64,000 nt of DNA, taken from assembly GCF_016065055.1 (NCBI RefSeq), contig NZ_CP065856.1, forward strand, positions 434,001 through 498,000. Direction: 5' to 3'. Under the pieces are notes generated by a model. That model worked only from the letters and a program-made list of their open reading frames with translations. It ran no database searches and was not told the DNA's origin. The position numbers and the translations under genes were made by a program. This document shows, piece after piece, positions 1 through 8,474 of this stretch (within the stretch, counting starts at the first letter, position 1; each line of letters begins with the position of its first letter). The stretch is from Halosimplex litoreum (GTDB taxonomy: Archaea > Halobacteriota > Halobacteria > Halobacteriales > Haloarculaceae).

Positions 1-469
1 CGGCCAGGGTGCTCCCCGTCCGAGCGGAGAGGCTCCCGTCAGAGCGGATCTGCACGGTCGTCCCGTAGGAGTTGCAGTGGTCGAAGGTCTCGATCGCGTC
101 GCTGTGAGTCGCTTCGCGCCTCGGGAGGTCGACCGCGAGTTCGTAGTACGCCGGCCTGCGAAGCTCGCCCCGCACCCGCTCGCCGGGCGCCAGCGAGTAC
201 GAGCGGTTCAGGAGCGTCTCGTTCCGAACCGGAACCGCGACCGAGACGGCGACCGTTCGGATCTCGTTTCCGTCGTTCACGACGGTCACGGTGTGGGGCG
301 AAACGTCCTCGACGGGGTCGCCGATCGCGAAGGACTGGCCCGATCCGTCGACCGGAATCGGCTCGCGTTCGTCCCCCGACAGCGGCGCACCGCAGCCGCT
401 CAGCACGAGCCCGCCGACCAGTACGGCGGCCACCAGCAGGACCCGTCTGCGACCCGCTCTCGCGTTCAC
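1..469 (-). CDS. Secreted lipoprotein, 3' part outside the window
   Basis: The gene reads leftward from a GTG at 467-469 and runs off the window edge, so the C-terminus is missing. The protein begins MNARAGRRRVLL, then has a hydrophobic stretch ending in the lipobox LSGC, so it should be exported and anchored to the membrane by a lipid on the cysteine. The mature part seen here (about 130 residues) is rich in beta-strand-like sequence (HTVTVVNDGNEIRTVAVSV) and resembles haloarchaeal lipoproteins of unknown function. A TATA-like box 27 bases upstream of the GTG supports this start and a leaderless transcript. No enzyme motif is visible, so no function is assigned. Confidence 0.7.
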   Translation of the reverse strand, partial: MNARAGRRRVLLVAAVLVGGLVLSGCGAPLSGDEREPIPVDGSGQSFAIGDPVEDVSPHTVTVVNDGNEIRTVAVSVAVPVRNETLLNRSYSLAPGERVRGELRRPAYYELAVDLPRREATHSDAIETFDHCNSYGTTVQIRSDGSLSARTGSTLA

Positions 470-493
470 TGGTCTCGGTGTGTCTCTGAAACG

Positions 494-502
494 GATAAAC
501 GG
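494..502 (-). promoter_or_regulatory. TATA box for the lipoprotein gene
   Basis: Read on the minus strand, the motif CGTTTATCC lies about 28 bases before the GTG start at 469. This is the spacing expected for a leaderless haloarchaeal transcript. The call rests on motif and spacing only. Confidence 0.5.
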
Positions 503-607
503 TCGGGTCCCGACGCTCCGACCGCGGTCGTCGCCGGACCGCTCGCGGCGTGACCGTCGCCGCTCGCTCCGGTTAGTACAGCGCCGAGCGTACTCGACCG
601 AAGGACG

Positions 608-2089
608 ATGGCGCTGGAGTCCGTAGGGTCACCGATGGCAATTCACGACGCCGCCGACGGGGCCGAGGAGGCGGGCGCCGAAGCGCTCCGGGAGTCCACC
701 CCGGGGGACCGACCGCCCGGTCCCGACGGCGTTCCGGTGATCGGCAACACGCTCCAGTTCGTGCGGGACCCGGTCGCCTTCTACGCGCGTTGCGCCGCCT
801 ACGAGGACGACGTGGTCACCTACCGCGTCGCCACCAGCGACGGCGTCATGCTCACACACCCCGCGGATATCGAGCAGGTGCTCGTCACCGACGACGCCGA
901 CTACCACCGCGCCTCGATCATCCGCAACGCGCTGGGCCAGATCGCCGACGGCGGCCTGTTCCTGCTGGAAGGCGAGGCCTGGGGGGCCCATCGCACTGCA
1001 CTCCAGCCCTCCTTCTACCGCGACCGCGTCGAGACATACGCCGACATGATGGCCCGCTTCGCAGACGAGCGCGCCGCCGAGTGGGCGGACCGCGACGCCG
1101 AGGCCGGCCCGGTCGCGGTCAGCGAGGAGATGCGCACGCTCACCCTGGAGATCCTGGCGAAGACGCTGCTCGACGTGGACATCCGCGGCCGCGAGTCGGC
1201 CATCCGCGACGCCGCGGCGGTCATCTCCGACCGCTTCGACGCCGGCTCGCTCTCCGCCCTGCTCCCGCTGTGGGTCCCCACGCCCGCGAACCGCCGCTGT
1301 CGCCGCGCTGTCTCCCGGTTCGACGACGCCATCGCGGACATCGTCGCCGAGCGCCGGGCCAGCGACGAGGCGTTCGACGACCTCCTCTCGATCCTCCTCG
1401 CCGTCGACCCCGACGACGGGACCGGCGAGTCCGACGACGGCGGCGGCCTCTCCGAACGGCAGATCCGCGACCACCTCTTTACCTTCCTGTTCGCCGGCCA
1501 CGAGACGACCGCGCTCACGCTCTCGTACGCCGTGATGCTGCTCGCGAACGACCCCGAGCGGCAAGCGCGGCTCCACGAGGAACTCGATTCGGTTTTAGGC
1601 GACGGGAGCGAGGGGAGCGCGGCCGACGCCGAGCGACCGGGCGCGGCGGATCTGTTCGAACTCGACTACCTGGACAGGGTCGTCGACGAGGCGCTGCGGC
1701 TCTACCCGCCGGCCTACACCGTCTTCCGCGAACCCACGCGGGACGTGGAACTCGGCGGCTACCAGATCCCGGCAGGGTCGACCGTCTCGCTGCCCCAGTG
1801 GGTCGTCCAGCGCGACGAGCGGTGGTACGACGACCCCGACGCCTTCCGCCCGGAGCGCTGGACCGACTCGTTCCGCGAGGGGCTCCCGGAGTACGCGTAC
1901 TTCCCCTTCGGTGGCGGCCCGCGCCACTGCATCGGCATGCGCTTCGCGCTCATGGAGGCGAAGCTCGTGCTCGCGACGCTGGCCGCGCGGTTCGCGTTCG
2001 ACCCGGTCACCGAGCCGCCGATCGACCTCTCGATGCAGATCACCCTCCAGCCCCAGCGGCCGATCGAAGTCGGCCTGCGAGCGCGGTAG
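608..2089 (+). CDS. Cytochrome P450 monooxygenase
   Basis: A 493-residue haem-thiolate monooxygenase. The classic motifs are present in order: I-helix FAGHETT for oxygen activation, the K-helix ExxR as EALR, the PERW meander, and the haem loop FPFGGGPRHCIG whose cysteine, about residue 441, ligates the iron. The layout resembles bacterial CYP102/CYP4-like soluble P450s, which hydroxylate fatty acids, terpenoids or carotenoids; the substrate here is unknown. No ferredoxin or reductase gene is adjacent, so the redox partner must lie elsewhere. There is no membrane anchor. A TATA-like CGGTTAGTAC near 568-577 lies about 35 bases before the first ATG, favouring 608, although the ATG at 635 is possible. 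Confidence 0.93.
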   Translation: MALESVGSPMAIHDAADGAEEAGAEALRESTPGDRPPGPDGVPVIGNTLQFVRDPVAFYARCAAYEDDVVTYRVATSDGVMLTHPADIEQVLVTDDADYHRASIIRNALGQIADGGLFLLEGEAWGAHRTALQPSFYRDRVETYADMMARFADERAAEWADRDAEAGPVAVSEEMRTLTLEILAKTLLDVDIRGRESAIRDAAAVISDRFDAGSLSALLPLWVPTPANRRCRRAVSRFDDAIADIVAERRASDEAFDDLLSILLAVDPDDGTGESDDGGGLSERQIRDHLFTFLFAGHETTALTLSYAVMLLANDPERQARLHEELDSVLGDGSEGSAADAERPGAADLFELDYLDRVVDEALRLYPPAYTVFREPTRDVELGGYQIPAGSTVSLPQWVVQRDERWYDDPDAFRPERWTDSFREGLPEYAYFPFGGGPRHCIGMRFALMEAKLVLATLAARFAFDPVTEPPIDLSMQITLQPQRPIEVGLRAR

Positions 2090-2140
2090 TCCGGGCCCGA
2101 GAGGGAACCGTGCGCTTCCCGGCGCGTTCGGGAGGTCCGG

Positions 2141-3430
2141 TCACAGGCCGAAAATCAACGGGACGAGCAACACGCCCATCAGCGACGCCCGGCGAGCGCC
2201 GAATCTCGCCGGAACGAGCCCGACGACGGTCGATCCCCCGAGGACGGCGACGCCGAGCGGTCCGGTCAACACGGCGACCACGACCACGACGAGACACAGC
2301 ACGCTCACGGACAGCCGCGTGTAGTCTGCTCGCCCGACCAGTCGCAGGTAGCTATCGCCGAGGGTCACCACGAGCGCGAACCCGCAGGCCGCGGCGACGA
2401 GGACGCTCCCGAGCAGCAGCGGCAGGTCGAGGGGCACGCCCGCGTCGCGCATCGCGACCATGACACCGGTCCGGGGCGTCCCGAGCGCGATCAACGCCAG
2501 CAGCGCGAAGACCGTATTTGCGGTGTTCACGCCGCTGGTGGTCACGACGAATCCGCGGGCGCCGTCGGCGCCGCCACCGCTCGGGCTCCCGCTCCCATCG
2601 CCCCAGCCGTCCCCGCCGCCCGGGACGGCGAGCAACGCCACCGTCGCCGCGATGGCGCTCGACACGCCGGGGACGTACCCGACCACCGCGCCCGACAGCG
2701 TCCCCGCGAGCGCGAACCCGACCACCGACCGCCGAGAAGCGGTCACGTTCGCGTCGTCCTGGGGTGGCACGCCCTCGCCGGTCAGCGCGTCCAGCAGGAC
2801 CGGCGCGCCGAACAACCCGGTGAAGATCGGCGCGAGCATGCCGCCCGACTCCACGAGTCCGCCCGGGGGCAGGTCCAGCGCGACCGCGCCCAGCGCGCCG
2901 CTGGCCGCGACCGACAGCGCGGCGCCCACTCGTCCGACGGTCGTCGACTCCGTGACGACGAGGACGACGACCACCACCCCCAGCAGGAGCGGCAGGTGCG
3001 CTCGCAGCGTCGGGTAGACCGCCGTCATCGCACTGGTCATCGGGACCGCCAGTGGCACCGCGAACGCGACGGCGCCCGCGCTCCCGAGCGCGGACAGCCG
3101 GAGCGCCTCGCGACCCCGACCGGCGAGGACCAGCCGATGCCCGGGCAGCGCCGAGCTGGCCATCGCCGGGTCCGGGACGCCGAGTGCGAGCGCCGGTACC
3201 ACGTCGAGGAACGTGTGGACGACGCCGGCGGCCAGCATCGCCGCGCCGACGTACCGGACCGGGCCCGGGATCGAGGGTGCGACGCCGGCGAGCAGCAGGG
3301 CGAACGTGTTGGCGTGGATCCCCGGCGTCAGCCCGCTGACGGTCCCGAGCGCGACGCCGCCGCCCACGAACCCACAGAACAACAGCGTCGCGTCCGGGTC
3401 GACGGCGAGGCCGGGGCCCAGTGGGTCCAT
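2141..3430 (-). CDS. TctA-like (tripartite tricarboxylate transporter family) membrane permease
   Basis: A 429-residue integral membrane protein with about ten to twelve hydrophobic segments. The N-terminal stretch GTVSGLTPGIHANTFALLL and the later GYVPGVSSAIAATVALL are the paired glycine/proline-rich repeats characteristic of the TctA/DUF112 permease family. Bacterial TctA works with TctB and a periplasmic TctC to import carboxylates. No tctB or tctC is adjacent, so this is a stand-alone archaeal member with unknown substrate. A glycine/serine-rich insert sits near residue 280. A TATA box about 27 bases upstream fixes the start and predicts a leaderless transcript. The gene is convergent with the P450. 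Confidence 0.8.
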   Translation of the reverse strand: MDPLGPGLAVDPDATLLFCGFVGGGVALGTVSGLTPGIHANTFALLLAGVAPSIPGPVRYVGAAMLAAGVVHTFLDVVPALALGVPDPAMASSALPGHRLVLAGRGREALRLSALGSAGAVAFAVPLAVPMTSAMTAVYPTLRAHLPLLLGVVVVVLVVTESTTVGRVGAALSVAASGALGAVALDLPPGGLVESGGMLAPIFTGLFGAPVLLDALTGEGVPPQDDANVTASRRSVVGFALAGTLSGAVVGYVPGVSSAIAATVALLAVPGGGDGWGDGSGSPSGGGADGARGFVVTTSGVNTANTVFALLALIALGTPRTGVMVAMRDAGVPLDLPLLLGSVLVAAACGFALVVTLGDSYLRLVGRADYTRLSVSVLCLVVVVVAVLTGPLGVAVLGGSTVVGLVPARFGARRASLMGVLLVPLIFGL

Positions 3431-3452
3431 CGCGCCGAAGTGGTCCCGCGAT

Positions 3453-3460
3453 GGCGGATA
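3453..3460 (-). promoter_or_regulatory. TATA box for the TctA-like permease gene
   Basis: On the minus strand the motif GAGTTTATCC is centred about 27 bases before the ATG at 3430, the classic haloarchaeal spacing for leaderless initiation. Between this promoter and the next gene, about 200 bases show no convincing coding or structural signal. Confidence 0.5.
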
Positions 3461-3662
3461 AACTCTCGGAGGCCGTGTCTCTCGGGGGGCGCCTACCCCG
3501 ACGAACTACCGACGAACCCCGCGTCCGTCCGGAAGGCCGTGGACGCGGGCGTCCGGAACCGCCACCTCTCGCGTGCCAGCGGTGTCGAAGCGGTCCAGTG
3601 GACACTCCGGTGTCTTCGAGGGGCCGCCCAGCGACCGGCGGCGGTCGGTCCGGGGTTTCCGG

Positions 3663-3998
3663 TCAGTCTGCGCGGTAGGCGTCGTCGAACGCGCGGGCGG
3701 CGTCGAGCAGGTCGCTGTCGGCGGCGACGCGGTACTGCGGCTCGCTCTCGTCGTCGGCCTCGTCGTCGGCGCGAACGAGCGCGCCCAGGTCGACGAACTC
3801 GTCGAGCAGTCCGTCGAGGTACAGCGTCTTCAGCGGGACGCCGGACCGCTCGGAGAGGTCCGAGCGCGTGTACGCTCGCTCGGCGTTGAGTTCGGTGAGC
3901 GTCTCGAGGAGGTCCGCGGCGCCGTCGCTCGCGGCGACGAACGCCCAGCCGCCGTCGGGGGGGCCGTCCGATCCGTCCGACGGGTCCGTATCGAGCAT
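3663..3998 (-). CDS. Small acidic helix-turn-helix-like protein
   Basis: A 111-residue acidic protein conserved in character with haloarchaeal small regulators. The central part (AERAYTRSDLSERSGVP followed by KTLYLDGLLDEFVDLGAL) reads as a winged-helix fold: a helix, a turn, a recognition helix and a wing. The N-terminal 25 residues are low-complexity and acidic. I take the ATG at 3998 rather than the in-frame ATG at 4025, because the latter lies inside the TATA-like box GGTTTTATGC that sits 28 bases before 3998. The target genes are unknown; it is divergent from the Lrp regulator. Confidence 0.6.
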   Translation of the reverse strand: MLDTDPSDGSDGPPDGGWAFVAASDGAADLLETLTELNAERAYTRSDLSERSGVPLKTLYLDGLLDEFVDLGALVRADDEADDESEPQYRVAADSDLLDAARAFDDAYRAD

Positions 3999-4153
3999 GG
4001 CGGCGTCTATGCGGGAGGTGCGCATAAAACCGCCCGTCTCGACGAGTCCCGCACCGTCGGGTCCCGGTGGGGCTCCGTCGGACGAGTGGCCAGTGTGGGA
4101 GGGCCTGTCGCGATGGAGAAACCCTTTTGGTCGCAGTGGGCTGGAGGATAGGT

Positions 4154-4642
4154 ATGAGCGACCGCGAGGAGATACTGGCGTTGCTCCGCGAGAACGCGCG
4201 GTACTCGACCGAGGACCTGGCTCGACAGACGGGCCTCGACGCCGAGGCCGTGGAGAGCGTACTGGCGGACCTCGAGTCCGAGGGCGTCGTCAAGGGCTAT
4301 CAGGCCGTCGTCGACTGGGGCGAAGTCGAGCCCCAGCCGGTCCGCGCGGCCGTCGAGCTGAACGTCACGCTCGACCGCGAGACCGGCTACGCAGACATCG
4401 CCGAGCGCCTCGCGAAGTTCCCCGAAGTTCAGGGCCTGCGACTGGTGAGCGGCGACTACGACTTCGCCATGGAGGTCGAGGGCGACTCGATGAGCGAGGT
4501 GTCCCGGTTCATCAGCGAGAAGGTGGCGCCCGTCCCCGAGATCACCCAGACGGTGACTCACTACATCATGGAGAGCTACAAGGAACGTGGCGTCGAGTTC
4601 GGGGACGGTCACGACGACGACCGACTATCCGTCTCGCCATGA
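4154..4642 (+). CDS. Lrp/AsnC family transcriptional regulator
   Basis: A 162-residue regulator. Residues 1-50 form the AsnC-type helix-turn-helix (EEILALLRENARYSTEDLA, then TGLDAEAVESVLADLESEG), and residues 65-145 form the RAM/AsnC ligand-binding domain with the FPEVQGLRLVSGDYDFAMEV core. Such proteins assemble as dimers or octamers and respond to amino acids. The stop codon overlaps the start of the aminotransferase gene by four bases, so the two are co-transcribed and the regulator probably controls its partner. A comparable lrpA1-aspB3 pair is known in Halobacterium salinarum. The ATG at 4154 is preceded by a TATA-like CCTTTTGG 26 bases upstream. Confidence 0.9.
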   Translation: MSDREEILALLRENARYSTEDLARQTGLDAEAVESVLADLESEGVVKGYQAVVDWGEVEPQPVRAAVELNVTLDRETGYADIAERLAKFPEVQGLRLVSGDYDFAMEVEGDSMSEVSRFISEKVAPVPEITQTVTHYIMESYKERGVEFGDGHDDDRLSVSP

Positions 4643-5790
4643 CGTTCGAGCCGACCGACCGTGTCGCGTCGGTCCCGCCGTCGGGCATCCGGAAGTTCTT
4701 CGAACTCGCCGAGGAGTACGACGACATCATCTCCCTGGGGGTCGGCGAGCCCGACTTCGCGCCGCCGTGGGCCGCCCGCGACGCCGCCATCGCCTCCCTG
4801 GAGCGCGGTCAGACCTCCTACACCGCAAATCGCGGGATGGCCGAGCTGCGCGATCGGATCGCCGTCGACGCCCGCGAGCGCTACGGACTGAACTACGACC
4901 CCGACGAGGAGGTCCTCGTCACCTCGGGCGCCAGCGAGGCCGTCGACCTGGCGTTCCGGGCGTTCCTCGACGAGGGCGACTCCGTGGCGATCGCCCAGCC
5001 CTGTTACGTCTCCTACGTCCCGAGCGCCCGCTTCGCCGGCGCGGACGTGGTCGACGTGCCAACGCGCGCCGAAGACGAGTTCAAACTCACCCGCGAGGTG
5101 CTCGAGGCGTCGGGCGCGGCCGACGCCGAGGCGCTGGTCATGTGCTACCCCAACAACCCGACGGGCGCGACGATGACCCGCGAGGAGCTGCGGCCGGTCG
5201 CCGAGTTCGCCCGCGAGCACGATCTCCTGGTGTTCTCCGACGAGATCTACGCCGAACTGTCCTACGAGCACGACCACGCCTCGATCGCGACGCTGCCGGG
5301 CATGCGCGAGCGGACGATCGTGTTCAACGGCTTCTCGAAGGCCTACGCGATGACCGGTCTGCGGCTGGGCTACGCGCTTGCGCCGCCCGAAGCGACGGCG
5401 GCGATGAACCGCATCCACCAGTACACGATGCTGTCGGCACCGACGACGGCGCAGTACGCCGCCGTCGAGGCGCTGAACTCCTGCGACGACGAAGTCCAGG
5501 AGATGCGCGCCCAGTACGACCGACGCCGGAACTTCGTCCTCTCCCGGTTCGAGGAGATGGGCATCGACTGTTTCCCGGCGGCGGGCGCGTTCTACGCCTT
5601 CCCCGAGTGCCCCTGGAACGACAGCGACGAATTCGCCGAGGCGCTGCTGGAGGAACAGCGCGTGGCGGTCGTCCCCGGCGACGTCTTCGGCGCCGGTGGC
5701 GAGGGCCACCTCCGGGTCTCCTACGCGACGAGCCTCGGCGATCTCAAAGAAGCACTGAACAGAATAGAAACATTTATCGAACAACATTAG
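4639..5790 (+). CDS. Pyridoxal-phosphate aminotransferase, class I/II (aspartate aminotransferase-like)
   Basis: A 383-residue fold-type I PLP enzyme. Diagnostic features are GVGEPDF near the N-terminus, YTANRGMAELR, the cofactor/substrate motif NNPTGATM, SDEIYAEL with the aspartate that contacts the pyridine nitrogen, and NGFSKAYAMTGLRLGY with the Schiff-base lysine at about residue 234. The C-terminal arginine motif (HLRVSYATS) binds the substrate alpha-carboxylate. It transfers amino groups between an amino acid and 2-oxoglutarate or a related oxo acid; the exact amino acid cannot be told. It overlaps the Lrp gene (ATGA), which points to amino-acid-responsive control. Confidence 0.92.
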   Translation: MTFEPTDRVASVPPSGIRKFFELAEEYDDIISLGVGEPDFAPPWAARDAAIASLERGQTSYTANRGMAELRDRIAVDARERYGLNYDPDEEVLVTSGASEAVDLAFRAFLDEGDSVAIAQPCYVSYVPSARFAGADVVDVPTRAEDEFKLTREVLEASGAADAEALVMCYPNNPTGATMTREELRPVAEFAREHDLLVFSDEIYAELSYEHDHASIATLPGMRERTIVFNGFSKAYAMTGLRLGYALAPPEATAAMNRIHQYTMLSAPTTAQYAAVEALNSCDDEVQEMRAQYDRRRNFVLSRFEEMGIDCFPAAGAFYAFPECPWNDSDEFAEALLEEQRVAVVPGDVFGAGGEGHLRVSYATSLGDLKEALNRIETFIEQH

Positions 5791-5881
5791 CGTCGAACAG
5801 TTTCAGCTAAACATACAGTAGCAACCCCTTACCGGCTACGAACGGCGGAACGGCGTAATTATCGGGTCGAGTAAGCAGGGC

Positions 5882-5892
5882 GTAAAGCTTTT
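5882..5892 (+). promoter_or_regulatory. Probable TATA element for the pilB-pilC operon
   Basis: The 128-base gap before the pilus ATPase is unusually A+T-rich for this genome. GTAAAGCTTTT at 5882-5892 is the best TATA candidate, putting transcription start near 5910-5918, just before the ATG at 5919. This is a motif and spacing call only. Confidence 0.4.
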
Positions 5893-5918
5893 TCCGTCTT
5901 ACTAGCAGTTAGCCTGTA

Positions 5919-8474
5919 ATGGCAATTGATGGCACGGGGGGCAACGAGTCAGACCAGGTCGCGACGGGGGGCGAGCGGCTCTCGGGGGACGGTGCGACCG
6001 TGGGCGAGTACACGTGGAACGACCTGCGCCGGGACGTACACACGGGGGGACGCTTCGACCGCAGCGAGTACCTCGGGTTCGACCCGCTCGACGTCGAGGA
6101 CCGCCTACAGGCGGGCGCGAGCGCCGCCAAGACGCTCGAACGGGCGTGGGGGGAGCGCATCGAAGCCGAGCGCTCGTTCGTCGTCAAGGACCGCTACACC
6201 TGGGAGCACTTCAAACAGGAGTACTACTACGACGAGGACGGCGAGATCCCGCGGGACAGCGACGGCGAGAAGGTCCCGTTCGAGCCCGAGGAGTACCTCG
6301 GGTTCGACCCGGACGAGACGGAGGACCGACTGAGTCAGGCCGGGGGAGCCGCCGAGCGGCTCGCGTCGGTCGTCGACGAGCGCACTATCGACGTCAACCC
6401 CGACCTCGACGAGGACGCCTTCTTCTCGACGGTCGACGGCCACTCGACGGTCGTCAACCGCTACGACCTGGAGAAGGCGGTCCCGCTGGAGAAGAAGGCC
6501 CACTTCGTCGAGGTCGAGCGCTACTGGGTGAACAAACCGTACGCCTGCGTGATCATCTTCCACTCGCGCAAGGAAAACGAGAAGAAGTACTACGCCATCG
6601 AGCCCTACCAGAACGACATCGAGTCCCAGCTGGTCGGCTTCCTCTCGGGCAAGCTCAAATCGGCTATCAAGTACTCCGAGGACGAGATCGTCGTCGAGGG
6701 GAGCGACGCCGACCGCGCCGGCGTCATCCAGCGCGAGACCGAGCGCCTGCTCGAACGCTACGACCTGTACACGCCCGGCCAGCAGGGCGAGTTAGGGGTA
6801 CTGGACCAGCTCAAAGGGGCGCTGGGCATGGACGTCGCGGTCGAGACCCAGGGGGGTGAACTGGACGGCATCGAGGCCCGGCCCGAGCCGGCGGTCGTCG
6901 GCGACGACCCGAAGACGCTCAACGAGTACCAGGTCGAGAAGCTTCTCTACCGGCTGAAACGGGACTTCATCGGGTACGCGCGCATCGACCCGATCAAACA
7001 CGACATCAACGTCGAGGACATCTCCTGCGACGGCTACAACTCCCGGGTGTTCGTCTACCATACGGAGTACGAGAACATCATCACGAACGTCGAACACGGG
7101 CGCCAGGAGCTCGACGACTTCGTCGTCAAACTCGCCCAGCGCTCGGGGAAGGGGATCAGCAAGCGTCAACCGCAGGTCGACGCCACCCTCCCCGACGGGT
7201 CGCGCTCACAGCTGACGCTGGGCGAGGAAGTGTCCGACCACGGGACCAACTACACCATCCGTCAGTTCAAGGACGTCCCGTTCACGCCGGTCGACCTCAT
7301 CAACTGGAACACGTTCTCGCTGGACGAGATGGCGTTCCTCTGGCTCTGTATCGAGAACAACAAGTCGATGATCTTCGCGGGCGGTACGGCCTCGGGGAAG
7401 ACCACCTCGCTGAACGCCATCTCCCTGTTCATCCCGTCCAACGCGAAGATCGTCTCCATCGAGGACACGCGCGAGGTCGAACTCCCCCAGCGCAACTGGG
7501 TCGCGTCGGTCACCCGCCCCTCCTTCGGCGAGGACGACAAGGGCGACGTCGACGAGTTCGACCTGCTGGAAGCCGCGCTCCGACAGCGCCCCGACTACAT
7601 CGTGATGGGCGAGGTCCGTGGTGAGGAGGGTCGCGACCTCTTCCAGGTCATGTCGACCGGGCACACCGCCTACTCTACCTTCCACGCCGACACCGTGGGC
7701 GAGGTCATCAAGCGGTTCACGACCGAGCCGATCAACGTCTCGAAGACCCTGTTCACGGCGCTGGACCTGGTCTCCATCCAGACCCAGACCCGCGTCGACG
7801 GCAACAAGGTGCGCCGGAACAAGAACCTCACCGAGATCAACGAGTACTCCGCCGAACACGACGAGATCAACGTCCGCGACGTCTACGAGTGGCAGGCCGA
7901 GACCGACGAGTTCCTCCAGATGGGCAACTCCAACACGCTGGAGGAGCTGAAGTTCGACCGCGGGTGGACCCAGGAACGGCTCGACGAGGAGCTGTTCATG
8001 CGGAAGGTCGTCCTCGCGTATCTCATCGAACAGAACCTCAACACCTACACGGAGGTCGCGGCCGCGGTTCAGGCCTTCATCAACGACCCGGACACGATCA
8101 TGGCGCTCGTCGCCGAGGACAAACTGGAGCGCTCGCTGGAAGACCTGCGGGACATGGAGTCGGTCAAGATCGACATCGACCCCGAGAAAGAGGAGATGGT
8201 CCCGCGGCCGGACCCGCCGGCGGAGATGCTCGACGAGGCCGAGGACATCCTCGAGAACGCCCAGCCGCTGTTCCAGCGCTTCCGCGAGAAGGAGACCTCG
8301 GACATCGTCGACGCCCTGACGGGGTCGGGCGTCGACGAGGAGGAGGCCGATATCACGCCGATAGAGAGCGAGGCCGAGACCGACATCACGCCGGTCGAGA
8401 GCGAGGACGACGACGACGATATCGACTTCAGCGAGTTCGTCCCGGCCGCCGGTGCGGAGGCTGACGAGGCATGA
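5919..8474 (+). CDS. pilB3: Type IV pilus assembly/secretion ATPase, PilB3-like
   Basis: An 851-residue cytoplasmic hexameric ATPase of the GspE/PilB/VirB11 superfamily that powers pilin extrusion. The Walker A motif AGGTASGKTT has its lysine at about residue 494; the Asp box is SIEDTREVELP, the Walker B region YIVMGEVRGEE, and the His box STGHTAYSTFHAD. The N-terminal 350 residues are the family-specific extension, here with an internal duplication of a YTW...EYLGFDP...EDRL module. The C-terminus is an acidic tail with a repeated DITP(I/V)ESE. It overlaps pilC by four bases. The size, order and PilC fusion type match the haloarchaeal PilB3/PilC3 machine that makes adhesive pili, rather than the archaellum motor FlaI (about 550 residues). 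Confidence 0.92.
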   Translation: MAIDGTGGNESDQVATGGERLSGDGATVGEYTWNDLRRDVHTGGRFDRSEYLGFDPLDVEDRLQAGASAAKTLERAWGERIEAERSFVVKDRYTWEHFKQEYYYDEDGEIPRDSDGEKVPFEPEEYLGFDPDETEDRLSQAGGAAERLASVVDERTIDVNPDLDEDAFFSTVDGHSTVVNRYDLEKAVPLEKKAHFVEVERYWVNKPYACVIIFHSRKENEKKYYAIEPYQNDIESQLVGFLSGKLKSAIKYSEDEIVVEGSDADRAGVIQRETERLLERYDLYTPGQQGELGVLDQLKGALGMDVAVETQGGELDGIEARPEPAVVGDDPKTLNEYQVEKLLYRLKRDFIGYARIDPIKHDINVEDISCDGYNSRVFVYHTEYENIITNVEHGRQELDDFVVKLAQRSGKGISKRQPQVDATLPDGSRSQLTLGEEVSDHGTNYTIRQFKDVPFTPVDLINWNTFSLDEMAFLWLCIENNKSMIFAGGTASGKTTSLNAISLFIPSNAKIVSIEDTREVELPQRNWVASVTRPSFGEDDKGDVDEFDLLEAALRQRPDYIVMGEVRGEEGRDLFQVMSTGHTAYSTFHADTVGEVIKRFTTEPINVSKTLFTALDLVSIQTQTRVDGNKVRRNKNLTEINEYSAEHDEINVRDVYEWQAETDEFLQMGNSNTLEELKFDRGWTQERLDEELFMRKVVLAYLIEQNLNTYTEVAAAVQAFINDPDTIMALVAEDKLERSLEDLRDMESVKIDIDPEKEEMVPRPDPPAEMLDEAEDILENAQPLFQRFREKETSDIVDALTGSGVDEEEADITPIESEAETDITPVESEDDDDDIDFSEFVPAAGAEADEA

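Noticed and set aside
2352-3605. Long arginine-rich reading frames opposite or beside the P450 and TctA-like genes, and many similar frames over the window
   Set aside because: They are typical antisense or alternate-frame shadows in 70% G+C DNA: arginine/proline/glycine-rich, basic, without domains, and lying wholly over genes with clear motifs.
3421-3678. Plus-strand frame with a CQRC motif (MGPSRRSGPAMADKLSE...)
   Set aside because: Only one cysteine pair, basic composition and no matching second pair. It overlaps the promoter of the TctA-like gene. It is probably chance.
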